From Acidimicrobiia bacterium (lineage in GTDB: Bacteria; Actinomycetota; Acidimicrobiia; Acidimicrobiales; SKKL01), in NCBI GenBank assembly GCA_041676705.1, contig JBAYRL010000018.1, forward strand, positions 1 through 19,402: a DNA stretch of 19,402 nucleotides. The letters run 5' to 3'. The notes beneath the pieces were generated by a model. That model worked only from the letters and a program-made list of their open reading frames with translations. It had not been told where the DNA came from and searched no databases. A program made the position numbers and the translations under genes. Positions within the stretch are counted from its first letter, which is position 1; every line of letters begins with the position of its first letter. Positions 12,959 to 19,402 of the stretch are shown here, in pieces.

Positions 12959-13342
12959 ATGCCCACAATCCTCGTTGTTGACGACAGTTACGCAGCACAA
13001 ACCGTGATCGCTAAACACATCTCCAACATTTTACCCGACCACCAAATCATCAAAACAAACTCCGCCCCCAAAGCCTACCAGCTCATCACCACCCAACACC
13101 CTATTTTAGTGGTCTCAGATTGGAACATGCCAGGTTGGGACGGGTTATGGCTCCTAAACAAGTTACGAACCAACAACAACCAGGTCCCGTTCGGGTTTAT
13201 TTCTTCCACCGCTACCCCCGAGTTTATAGCTGAAACAAAAGCCGCTGGCGCTCTTTTTCATCTACCAAAACCGTTCTCCACAAAACAACTTGAACAGGTT
13301 TTACAACCCTACAAAACCCCGACCACCAACACAGAACACTAA
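12959..13342 (+). CDS. Stand-alone response-regulator receiver (CheY-like)
   Basis: The 127-residue protein is a single receiver domain. It has the acidic pair D8-D9 (I-L-V-V-D-D-S-Y), the phosphoacceptor D54 in S-D-W-N-M-P-G-W-D-G, the switch S/T in F-I-S-S-T-A (about 82-84), and K104 in L-P-K-P-F. All are as in active receivers, so it should accept phosphate from a histidine kinase. There is no output domain and no kinase gene in the window, so it either borrows a host kinase or acts by protein contact, as CheY and Spo0F do. The ATG at 12959 is preferred over the TTG just before it; no Shine-Dalgarno is clear. It lies between a primase and a methyltransferase, an unusual place for such a gene. 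Confidence 0.9.
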   Translation: MPTILVVDDSYAAQTVIAKHISNILPDHQIIKTNSAPKAYQLITTQHPILVVSDWNMPGWDGLWLLNKLRTNNNQVPFGFISSTATPEFIAETKAAGALFHLPKPFSTKQLEQVLQPYKTPTTNTEH

Positions 13343-13396
13343 AGGCTTAACACCCCTAACAACACTCAACAACCACCACCTGAGGCTTAACACCCC
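13343..13396. repeat. 14-bp direct repeat, two copies 40 bases apart
   Basis: AGGCTTAACACCCC occurs at 13343-13356, directly after the receiver gene's stop, and again at 13383-13396. The copies are identical. A 40-base period is close to four helical turns, which would place them on the same DNA face. Confidence 0.6.
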
Positions 13397-13486
13397 CGAC
13401 TCTCGGCGGTCACCACTAAGCGGATGAACCGCACCAACCAAACCTGTTAGCTGCTACACCACATCTCAGGGACCTCGGCGACAACA

Positions 13487-13506
13487 AACCGTTTTTTGGG
13501 ACGGTT
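13487..13506 (+). promoter_or_regulatory. Hairpin abutting the methyltransferase start
   Basis: AACCGT (13487-13492) pairs with ACGGTT (13501-13506) around an 8-base loop, ending 6 bases before the GTG start at 13513. The start has no Shine-Dalgarno. The same half-sites occur before the VWA gene at 17977-17995. Confidence 0.4.
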
Positions 13507-13512
13507 CTACCA

Positions 13513-14379
13513 GTGAATGTCCCTGCCCCGTTTTTGCGGTGGGCTGGTGGGAAACGCCAACTTTTACCGTCGTTAACCGCAGCGCTACCAAAAACGTTTG
13601 ATTTAACTAAAAACCGTTTCTATGAACCTTTCATCGGTGGGGGAGCGTTCTATTTTTCTTTAGCGCAACACCCAAGCGCTACCAAACTAAAACCAAACGT
13701 TAAACGGCTCGTTATTAACGACACAAACCCAGATCTCATAGTCACCTATCAAACCATCAAAAACAATGTGGGGCAACTGCTTGAAACGTTAGGGGAACTT
13801 GGTAGTCACATTTCAGAAACCGACTATTACACGATACGAGACCAGAACCCTACCGACCCGGTAGAGGTCGCAGCCCGATTCATTTATCTGAACCGGTTAT
13901 CGTTCAACGGTCTTTGGAGGGTTAACCGTTCTGGTCGTTACAACGTCCCCTACGGAAAACTGAAAAACCCGACGCTAGCCCAACCGCAAATGTTGAAAGC
14001 CTGTTCAACATGGTTAGCACACACCGACATCCGACACGGTTCCTATATCACAGCGTTACATGACGTTAAACCTGGCGATGTGGTTTATCTAGATCCCCCT
14101 TATATACCAATAACTAAAACATCAAACTTTACAGGTTACAACAAAGACGGTTTCAACGTTTTTGACCAGTGGGGCCTAGCCGGTGTTATCGAAGGGCTCA
14201 ACGCTAACGGTGTGTATGTCATCCTTTCCAACTCGAACACCCCCGAAACCCACAACATTTTTGGGCGGGTGTTACATCTAGAACCGGTCACCGCCAGACG
14301 ATCTGTTGGCGCTACCAAAAACACCCGCAAAACCGTGTCTGAAATAATTGGGACACCCCACAACCCCACAGCTTTATAA
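13513..14379 (+). CDS. Dam-family (D12 class) DNA N6-adenine methyltransferase
   Basis: Transfers methyl from AdoMet to N6 of adenine, for Dam-family enzymes usually in GATC. The 288-residue length fits the family (about 260-300). Motif X is P-F-L-R-W-A-G-G-K-R (6-15). Motif I is F-Y-E-P-F-I-G-G-G-A (36-45). I-N-D-T-N-P-D (68-74) is typical of the D12 class. The catalytic motif IV is D194-P-P-Y197. R-x-x-R-Y-N-x-P-Y-G-K (139-149) is the usual D12 substrate-side stretch. All key motifs are intact. No restriction endonuclease gene adjoins it, so it is a solitary methyltransferase that may mark element DNA, protect against host restriction, or time replication. The GTG start at 13513 is inferred from the conserved N-terminus. 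Confidence 0.92.
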   Translation: MNVPAPFLRWAGGKRQLLPSLTAALPKTFDLTKNRFYEPFIGGGAFYFSLAQHPSATKLKPNVKRLVINDTNPDLIVTYQTIKNNVGQLLETLGELGSHISETDYYTIRDQNPTDPVEVAARFIYLNRLSFNGLWRVNRSGRYNVPYGKLKNPTLAQPQMLKACSTWLAHTDIRHGSYITALHDVKPGDVVYLDPPYIPITKTSNFTGYNKDGFNVFDQWGLAGVIEGLNANGVYVILSNSNTPETHNIFGRVLHLEPVTARRSVGATKNTRKTVSEIIGTPHNPTAL

Positions 14380-14467
14380 CACAAGTAAAACCCAACCCAA
14401 AACCGTGCGATAACTGTGGGTCTCACAATGTTGCTAGCTGGTGGACATTTGTAAAACAGCGTGGACG

Positions 14468-14495
14468 GTAACAACAAGTAACAAACCAGGTAACA
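14468..14495 (+). repeat. Three phased GTAACA direct repeats
   Basis: GTAACA occurs at 14468-14473, 14478-14483 and 14490-14495, spaced 10 and 12 bases, near one helical turn. They lie 60-87 bases upstream of the ATG at 14555 and could bind an activator. Short repeats like this can arise by chance in this A/C-rich DNA. Confidence 0.35.
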
Positions 14496-14554
14496 GTTTC
14501 ACAAACCTCCTGGACGTTACGTGTTTTGTTCCGTCACACCAGGTGGTTTTGTAC

Positions 14555-16444
14555 ATGTCCCCAACAGGTTTTCATCCCACGGCCCGTGCTGTTACGATCG
14601 TAACAGCACTAGTAGCAGCGCTGCTTGGGGTGATAACAACACCCGCTGTAGCAGCACCCGTCACAGGCCAAGTAGTAACAATCGGTGCTGTCCCCCCAGG
14701 GGCTGTTCTTTCAGCAGGTGCCGCCGCAGGAAACCCCGCAACCCACATCGCTGGGGTTGACCGCTACGAAACTTCAGCCAAACTTTCAGCCCACACCTTC
14801 TCTAGAGGCGTACCAGTAGCATATGTTGCTACCGGCACAAACTTTCCTGATGCTTTAGCCGCATCCGCAGCCGCTGGGGCCCATAAAGGCCCCGTACTGT
14901 TAACTAACCCCCAATCCCTTCCCCCAAGTGTTTCTACAGAACTGAAACGCCTCGCACCAAACAAAGTAGTTGTTGTTGGAGGAGCAGACGCGGTATCTGA
15001 TCAGGTGATGAACAGTATCCGTAACCTTGGTGTTAAAAACGTTGTACGAATCGGGGGACCAACCCGCTACGAAACAGCCAACATGATCGCCACCGAAGCG
15101 TTCCCCACCGGAGCTAACACCGTATATATCGCTACGGGCACAAACTTTCCTGATGCTTTAGCCGGAGGGGCAGTAGCAGCCCAAAAAGCTGGTCCGGTGC
15201 TTCTAAGCGAACCTAACAAACTACCCGCCCACACAATCACCGAAATCAGGCGTTTAGCGCCCCGCAACATCGTTATCCTCGGTTCAAGCAACGCTATAAG
15301 CGCATCGGTGGAACGCCAAATCCGTAACCTAGGAACCTCGATCGTGACCCGTATCGGGGGACCAACCCGGTATGAAACCGCAGCGATGACCGCCGCGACC
15401 GCCGGGCCAAACAACCAAGTTTTTGTTGCTACTGGAGCTAACTGGCCAGACGCTGTTGTAGCGGCCGCCGCCGCAGGTTCTGTAGGTGCCCCAGTCGTGT
15501 TAGCCGGCCCTGATAAACTACCTGAGGTTTCCGCACGTCAAATAGCGAACACTATTGGGCGTGGCACTAATGTGCGTACCGTACAGTACATTGTGAGCCC
15601 CCACCCCGACGATGAAGGTTCTACCTGGTCGTTATGGTACCAAAACCCAAACATCTACCCGGTGTTTATAATTATGACCCACGGTGAAGCTACCAGCATG
15701 TGTGACGGTAAAGGCTATGAAGCTGGCACCGGGGAACGTAAACCTTCCCCAGATGGTTTTTGGGGTAAAGGAACCCCTCAATGTGAAGCGCAACGAATCG
15801 ATTCGTGGAACTGGTTCCTAAACCAAACCGCACCTGGAACGGTACCTCCCGCACAAACCGTCACCGGGGTAGCAACCCCACTAGCAAACGTCACCCCATC
15901 CCGCCCTAAAAACGGGGTGCGGGTCCTAGCCAACACTTTCCAAATGGCTATTGGTGAAGACCACGCCAGGTTCGTGTTCGATTTTGGTGATGGGGATGTC
16001 ACCCCTGAAGAAGTAACCTGGGCCATCCAAAACGTTCGACGTTACGCCCACCGGTTCGGCCCAGTAGTTGAAAACACCGCGGTATCAGGCTATTTCAACG
16101 ACCATAATCACACCGACTACTACTATGTACATAAAGACCACAGCGCAGTGTTTAACGCCCTGTACAACATCAACCAGCAGCTCCCAGGGGCTCAACACGC
16201 CCCCATCTCAGGACGTGACCCCCGTGCCGCTCTACGAGCAGAGCTAACACACAACCAATATTGCACCCTGATGTGTGTTGGAAACAATCAGATAGTTACC
16301 AACCCTGCCACCAATTTGGGGTTACGACGCACAGGTTTATTTCAACAAGCCTACGGATGGTTAGACCCAGGTTATTGGCCCGCCGGTGAAACAGGTATCC
16401 GCGGAGGTTTCAGCCGTGTCCAGTTTTTCACCTCCCGGTTTTAA
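14555..16444 (+). CDS. Secreted cell-wall-binding (CWB2) protein with PIG-L-type deacetylase domain
   Basis: The ATG at 14555 is preferred: it gives a clear signal peptide (hydrophobic core about 13-31, A-V-A-A-P cleavage) and has AGGTGG 8 bases upstream. The result is 629 residues. Three cell-wall-binding repeat 2 units follow (starting about 64, 165 and 265), each opening R-x-G-G-x-x-R-Y-E-T and holding A-T-G-x-N-[FW]-P-D-A, with V-V-V-G-G-x-x-A-V-S-like ends. The enzyme domain starts at about 342 with S-P-H350-P-D-D-E354, the metal and catalytic motif of the GlcNAc-PI/mycothiol-type de-N-acetylases, and continues with D-H-N-H-T-D and V-H-K-D-H. It is probably exported, held on the wall, and removes N-acetyl groups from a sugar substrate. 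The substrate is unknown. Confidence 0.87.
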   Translation: MSPTGFHPTARAVTIVTALVAALLGVITTPAVAAPVTGQVVTIGAVPPGAVLSAGAAAGNPATHIAGVDRYETSAKLSAHTFSRGVPVAYVATGTNFPDALAASAAAGAHKGPVLLTNPQSLPPSVSTELKRLAPNKVVVVGGADAVSDQVMNSIRNLGVKNVVRIGGPTRYETANMIATEAFPTGANTVYIATGTNFPDALAGGAVAAQKAGPVLLSEPNKLPAHTITEIRRLAPRNIVILGSSNAISASVERQIRNLGTSIVTRIGGPTRYETAAMTAATAGPNNQVFVATGANWPDAVVAAAAAGSVGAPVVLAGPDKLPEVSARQIANTIGRGTNVRTVQYIVSPHPDDEGSTWSLWYQNPNIYPVFIIMTHGEATSMCDGKGYEAGTGERKPSPDGFWGKGTPQCEAQRIDSWNWFLNQTAPGTVPPAQTVTGVATPLANVTPSRPKNGVRVLANTFQMAIGEDHARFVFDFGDGDVTPEEVTWAIQNVRRYAHRFGPVVENTAVSGYFNDHNHTDYYYVHKDHSAVFNALYNINQQLPGAQHAPISGRDPRAALRAELTHNQYCTLMCVGNNQIVTNPATNLGLRRTGLFQQAYGWLDPGYWPAGETGIRGGFSRVQFFTSRF

Positions 16445-16525
16445 AACTCGGCCTTGACACTATAAAACCATATCAAAACCACCGGACGCTAAACATCGTT
16501 TAGTAGCAGTGGTTTTGGTTAGAAC

Positions 16526-16576
16526 GCACAGCCCTCTCTGACCCCCAACCCACCCAACCCAGAGAGGGTTGTGTGC
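16526..16576 (+). terminator. First hairpin after the PIG-L gene
   Basis: GCACA plus CCCTCTCTG (16526-16540) pairs with CAGAGAGGG plus TGTGC (16560-16576), with a small internal bulge and a 19-base C-rich loop. It lacks a T-run and may slow the polymerase ahead of the second, canonical terminator. Confidence 0.5.
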
Positions 16577-16605
16577 TTCCTACCCACATCTCGAAACACA
16601 AAAAG

Positions 16606-16641
16606 AAGGGACCCTACAAAATTGTAGGATCCCCTTTTTTT
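16606..16641 (+). terminator. Rho-independent terminator between convergent genes
   Basis: CCTACAA (16613-16619) pairs with TTGTAGG (16622-16628). The stem extends through AGGGA/TCCCC with one mismatch and is followed by seven T at 16635-16641. A matching A-rich run at 16600-16607 makes it work for the minus-strand gene ending at 16681 as well. Confidence 0.85.
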
Positions 16642-16680
16642 GTTCAACAGCTAAAACAACTAGCAACAACCTTTTAGGTG

Positions 16681-17130
16681 CTAGTTGTCGCTAACGTCAA
16701 CCCATTCAATCAAATTGTTGATAATCCAGCGGGTTAACGCCAACTCGGCATCTTTCCAACTCCGATCAGCTTGGCGGTAACCATCTTTTGAATCAATCCA
16801 CGCTTTGATCTCTTCAACAGAGTCCAGCTCTGGCGGTACCCACCTACCAACGGTGGCGATAGCCTGTTCAACCCAAGCCACATACTGTTGCTCAGTAGCG
16901 AACCACTCGTCCCAAAACCCGTCACGGTCATAATGGGCGATATGCCCATAAAGATATTGATACAAAGTGTGATACACCGGTTGGGTAAAGTTTTCGTAGG
17001 TAGGTTGCAACAAAAACTCGGCAACTTGGCGAACACCACGACTTTTGTCTTGGGCAGTAGCCCACGGTGTCGCTATAAACAACTCTGGCGCGAAATCTTG
17101 TGGTTTGAACAACGTTTTTTTAGTGCTCAT
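16681..17130 (-). CDS. Tryptophan-rich helical protein of unknown function
   Basis: The 149-residue protein is not recognised. The ATG at 17130 has AAAAGGGG 6 bases upstream, a good ribosome-binding site. The sequence is mostly helical and rich in aromatic residues (W/Y/F), for instance Y-H-T-L-Y-Q-Y-L-Y-G-H-I-A-H-Y, F-W-D-E-W-F-A-T-E-Q-Q-Y-V-A-W-V-E-Q-A-I, and T-R-W-I-I-N-N-L-I-E-W-V. It has no Cys, no signal peptide and no hydrophobic stretch long enough for a membrane segment. It is acidic overall, so it is likely a soluble cytoplasmic protein. It stands alone, divergent from the SSI-like gene with 268 bases between them, and shares the strong terminator at 16606-16641 with the PIG-L gene. 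Confidence 0.75.
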   Translation of the reverse strand: MSTKKTLFKPQDFAPELFIATPWATAQDKSRGVRQVAEFLLQPTYENFTQPVYHTLYQYLYGHIAHYDRDGFWDEWFATEQQYVAWVEQAIATVGRWVPPELDSVEEIKAWIDSKDGYRQADRSWKDAELALTRWIINNLIEWVDVSDN

Positions 17131-17304
17131 CTGTCGCCCCTTTTAGGCTCATTTGTTTAGTGTAGCAGAACACCACCAAAGCAATCTTTGACGATCCATA
17201 ACCTGCTTTGTTACACCTTCAGCGCCACCAAAGACCACCCAAACCCCTACACCTATACAGAACAACACACAACGAACAGGCCACAACCCAACCCCTACAC
17301 ACAT

Positions 17305-17331
17305 GTTTTAACACTCTAAAACACGGTTTTA
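17305..17331. promoter_or_regulatory. Alternating GTTTTA half-sites upstream of the SSI-like gene
   Basis: GTTTTA (17305-17310), TAAAAC (17317-17322) and GTTTTA (17326-17331) alternate in orientation and form two overlapping perfect inverted repeats with 6- and 3-base spacers. The outer copies are 21 bases apart, two helical turns. They lie 68-94 bases before the ATG at 17399, where an operator or activator site would be expected. Confidence 0.45.
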
Positions 17332-17398
17332 ACCCGCAGCTTTAGAGGCGGGGTAGCGTTGGTAGCTAACCCACACAAACACCACACTGTGTAAAACT

Positions 17399-17911
17399 AT
17401 GAACCCTACACGCCGCAAACAACTCCTCTTTGGTGTTATGGCAGCCATGATGGTTTTCAGTGTCCTTTCCCCAATCATCACCAATTTGGGCGACACAAAC
17501 ACACCTAGTAACACCCAGGAACCTCAATCAGCTCAAGACAGTTTCACTACCCAATTAGTTGTCACTAGAACCGATCTGGACGAGGTGTCTTGGGTGGCGT
17601 GCGACAACGAACCTTTAGCTGTTGGGCGACTCGAAACAGTAGCAGCCGCTGCTTGTCTTGAAATCACCACCAACCCGGACCTTTTCAAACCGGATAACCC
17701 TAACCAGTTATGTAACGATATTTATGGGGGACCCGCAACCGCGGTTGTTACCGGCACGATCAACAACACCGAAGTCAACAAAGTTTTTAACCGTATCAAC
17801 AGCTGTAAAATAGGTGAATGGGACCAACTAGCAACGTTGCTAAGCAACCCAACAACACCACCGCCAGTTCCCCAACCTGAAACCGAACCTGCACAATCAT
17901 CTACCCCGTAA
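17399..17911 (+). CDS. Membrane-anchored or secreted subtilisin-inhibitor-like (SSI) protein
   Basis: The 170-residue protein has a basic start (TRRK) and one hydrophobic segment (about 9-28), either an uncleaved anchor or a signal peptide. A T/S/Q/P linker runs to about 48. The domain at 50-148 has four Cys (68, 86, 105, 136), spaced as in the Streptomyces subtilisin inhibitor family. The C-x-x-x-x-L near 86, C-x-x-x-Y-G-G-P-x-x-A-x-V-x-G-T at 105-120, and F-x-R-x-N-S-C-x-I-x-x-W-D-x-L at 130-144 match actinobacterial SSI-like proteins closely. The canonical SSI reactive-site loop is not clearly recognisable, so protease inhibition is not certain. A Pro/Glu/Thr tail follows. The start is the ATG at 17399; no Shine-Dalgarno is clear. 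Confidence 0.72.
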   Translation: MNPTRRKQLLFGVMAAMMVFSVLSPIITNLGDTNTPSNTQEPQSAQDSFTTQLVVTRTDLDEVSWVACDNEPLAVGRLETVAAAACLEITTNPDLFKPDNPNQLCNDIYGGPATAVVTGTINNTEVNKVFNRINSCKIGEWDQLATLLSNPTTPPPVPQPETEPAQSSTP

Positions 17912-17950
17912 ACACAACACCTAACACTAACCTTCATAGGTGGTTCTCAC

Positions 17951-17995
17951 CGGGTAGTTTCACACCGTTTTACCCGACGGTTAGGACCAAACCGT
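17951..17995. promoter_or_regulatory. Alternating inverted half-sites upstream of the VWA gene
   Basis: CGGGTA (17951-17956) with TACCCG (17971-17976) is one inverted repeat. Interleaved with it, ACCGT (17964-17968), ACGGT (17977-17981) and ACCGT (17991-17995) alternate in orientation about 13-14 bases apart. They lie 71-115 bases before the ATG at 18066. The ACGGTT/AACCGT pair also precedes the methyltransferase gene. Confidence 0.45.
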
Positions 17996-18065
17996 TACTC
18001 TATGGTGTGTTATGTCCGGTTTGGGGGTGGGGTTGGGCCGATGCTGGGCACAGAAAGGTGTTGTG

Positions 18066-18743
18066 ATGTCTAACGAGTTCGACGATTTTAGTTTCGCTGA
18101 AAACCCTGATCCGCGTTGCCCAGTAGTGCTTGTGTTAGACGTTTCTGACTCGATGGGCCAAAAATGGGACAACGAAAACCAAACCCCTATCGATGCTTTA
18201 AACGAAGGGCTTGACCTGTTTGTAACCCAGCTCGCTAAAGACGACCTAGCTCGCCGTAGGGTAGAAGTTGCTGTGGTAACTTTCGGGTCGACTGTCACGG
18301 TTGAAACCGGTTTTGAAACCGTCACAAATCTAGCAATCCCGGTTTTAGAAACACGAGGGTTAACTAGCTTGGGTGAAGCTGTTGAAACCGCTGTCGAACT
18401 GATCGAGACCCGTAAACAAACCTACCGTGATAACGGTATCGCCTACTACCGACCTTGGGTGGTGTTAGTTACTGATGGGGCTGCTACCGACTCGATCACT
18501 ACCGCAACGTCGCTGATCAGCGAAGCTGAAACACACAAGAAACTAGCTTTTTTTGTGGTTGGTGTTGAAGGCGCCGATTTTGAAATGTTAAACCAGCTCT
18601 CAACCCGCCAACCTCTAAAACTTGACGGCCTCAAATTTTCGGAGCTTTTCATGTGGCTTTCCACCTCTCAAACACGGGTTTCAAGCTCAACCCCAGGTGA
18701 CACGATAGACCTGCCAAGCCCGACCGGCTGGGCCGCTCTGTAA
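18066..18743 (+). CDS. Von Willebrand factor A domain protein (TerY-like) with intact MIDAS
   Basis: The ATG at 18066 is preferred because AAAGG lies 7 bases upstream, giving 225 residues; the frame itself is open from 18012. The protein is essentially one VWA domain. Strand 1 with the metal site is V-L-V-L-D25-V-S27-D-S29-M. The third MIDAS residue is T100 in R-G-L-T-S-L-G-E-A, and the fourth is D137 in V-L-V-T-D-G-A-A-T-D. All MIDAS positions are intact, so it should bind a divalent metal and a protein partner. Family relatives (TerY, YfbK) act as adaptor proteins in tellurite-resistance, kinase-phosphatase and secretion-linked systems. Here no kinase, PP2C phosphatase or Ter gene is seen. 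It has no signal peptide, so it should be cytoplasmic. Confidence 0.87.
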   Translation: MSNEFDDFSFAENPDPRCPVVLVLDVSDSMGQKWDNENQTPIDALNEGLDLFVTQLAKDDLARRRVEVAVVTFGSTVTVETGFETVTNLAIPVLETRGLTSLGEAVETAVELIETRKQTYRDNGIAYYRPWVVLVTDGAATDSITTATSLISEAETHKKLAFFVVGVEGADFEMLNQLSTRQPLKLDGLKFSELFMWLSTSQTRVSSSTPGDTIDLPSPTGWAAL

Positions 18744-18758
18744 ACCCCACACCAACCT

Positions 18759-18796
18759 CTGTAACCGCCCCACGCTAATAGTGAGGACGGCTACAG
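18759..18796. terminator. Imperfect hairpin between convergent VWA and RCC1 genes
   Basis: CTGTAACCGCCCCAC (18759-18773) pairs imperfectly with GTGAGGACGGCTACAG (18781-18796) in the 64-base convergent gap. There are two or three mismatches and no T-run, so it may terminate both transcripts weakly. Confidence 0.45.
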
Positions 18797-18807
18797 GTTC
18801 TGTCACG

Positions 18808-19402
18808 TTAAGGTTCCACCACTTTGACAGGGGTGGTCTGGTTGGCGGTGGTTCCATTTCCTAACTGACCATCGTAATTATAACCCCAGCAGTACGCGTC
18901 ACCATCCGTGGTCAGCGCACACGAGTGATTTCCACCTGCGGAGATAGACTCGTAACTGTGACCATCCAAGACTTTCACAGGTGCGTTCTGGTTGGTGATG
19001 TTCCCGTTCCCCAACTGACCACTAGTACCAGATCCCCAGCAGTAGGCGTCACCGGCTGTGGTTATCCCACATGTGTGACCCAGGCCAGCGGTGACTGTTC
19101 GGAAGTTGTGGTTACCTGCCACTTTCACAGGTGCGTTCTGGTTGGTGATGTTCCCGTTCCCCAACTGACCACTAGTACCAGATCCCCAGCAGTAGGCGTC
19201 ACCGGCTGTGGTTATCCCACAGGTGTGACCCAGGCCAGCGGTGACTGTTCGGAAGTTGTGGTTACCTGCCACTTTCACAGGTGCGTTCTGGGCGGTTGTG
19301 TTCCTATTCCCTAACTGGCCATAACCGTTGTACCCCCAGCAGTAGGCGTCACCAGCTGTAGTTACCCCACACGAGTGGTTGGCGCCTGCAGCGATTGACA
19401 CA
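18808..19402 (-). CDS. RCC1-repeat beta-propeller protein (5' end outside window)
   Basis: The frame is open to the window edge, so the start lies beyond 19402. The visible 198 residues form four RCC1-type units of about 50 residues, each with the A-G-x-x-H-x-C-x-[VIL]-T-T-x-G-D-A-Y-C-W-G and G-Q-L-G-N-G patterns. Two Cys per unit are consistent with disulfides in a secreted protein. Bacterial RCC1 proteins like this form beta-propellers, usually extracellular, and no enzymatic role can be assigned. The two central units are almost identical at the DNA level, which marks a recent internal duplication. It ends K-V-V-E-P with no anchor. The composition looks more G/C-rich than the neighbouring genes. 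Confidence 0.85.
   Translation of the reverse strand, partial: VSIAAGANHSCGVTTAGDAYCWGYNGYGQLGNRNTTAQNAPVKVAGNHNFRTVTAGLGHTCGITTAGDAYCWGSGTSGQLGNGNITNQNAPVKVAGNHNFRTVTAGLGHTCGITTAGDAYCWGSGTSGQLGNGNITNQNAPVKVLDGHSYESISAGGNHSCALTTDGDAYCWGYNYDGQLGNGTTANQTTPVKVVEP
18971..19270. repeat. Tandem 150-bp direct repeat inside the RCC1 gene
   Basis: Bases 18971-19120 and 19121-19270 are identical except at 19072 (T) versus 19222 (G), a silent ACA/ACC difference in a Thr codon. Each unit is one propeller blade of 50 codons. The copy number is likely variable and short-read assembly is prone to collapse here. Confidence 0.93.

Noticed and set aside
18066..18743. Tellurite resistance (Ter) gene cluster
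   Set aside because: Only a VWA protein is present. No TerC, TerD, kinase or phosphatase gene is seen in the window.
18971..19270. Possible CRISPR array or satellite repeat
   Set aside because: The 150-bp units are in frame and encode RCC1 blades, with no spacer structure.

Overview
The window looks like accessory DNA, most likely part of a plasmid or another integrative or mobile element, from a high-to-mid GC Gram-positive bacterium, probably an actinobacterium. The host assignment is inference. It rests on frequent GTG starts, a subtilisin-inhibitor-like (SSI) protein, cell-wall-binding type 2 repeats fused to a PIG-L-type deacetylase, and an XRE regulator of a kind common in actinophages and actinobacteria. 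No rRNA, tRNA, insertion sequence or phage structural gene was seen. Both ends are cut inside genes.

Layout. At 1-2462 (+) lies the C-terminal part of a plasmid-replicase-like winged-helix protein, overlapped by a secreted M23 peptidase. A 470-base gap without a convincing gene follows. At 2935-8433 (-) is a block of small genes around a 934-residue protein. That protein has a degenerate Rossmann-like head, an acidic Pro-rich linker, a very long coiled coil and a tail of 13 prolines. Its stop codon overlaps the start of the first of three small paralogous proteins, which share a probable SH3-like beta-barrel domain. Two more small proteins of unknown function and a DUF1870/Aca2-like HTH regulator close the block. 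This is the most likely undescribed system in the window. A pair of matching 11-base palindromes sits upstream of one of its genes.

At 8641-8984 (+) there is a short unknown gene with a strong terminator. At 9030-11119 a tyrosine recombinase (-) and a four-TM protein with a NERD nuclease-like domain (+) are divergent. At 11405-14379 (+) are a DnaG-like primase (zinc finger plus TOPRIM), a lone CheY-like receiver and a solitary Dam-family adenine methyltransferase.

At 14555-16444 (+) is a secreted cell-wall-binding PIG-L deacetylase with strong terminators. At 16681-19402 are an unknown 149-residue protein (-), an SSI-like anchored or secreted protein (+), a von Willebrand A protein with an intact MIDAS (+), and a truncated RCC1-repeat protein (-) with two 150-base repeats that differ at one synonymous base.

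Together these suggest an element with its own replication (replicase, primase), integration or dimer resolution (recombinase), DNA marking (methyltransferase), envelope functions (M23, PIG-L, SSI-like) and a regulated operon of small proteins around a filament-like scaffold. All functions are assigned by reading motifs. No database search was run.
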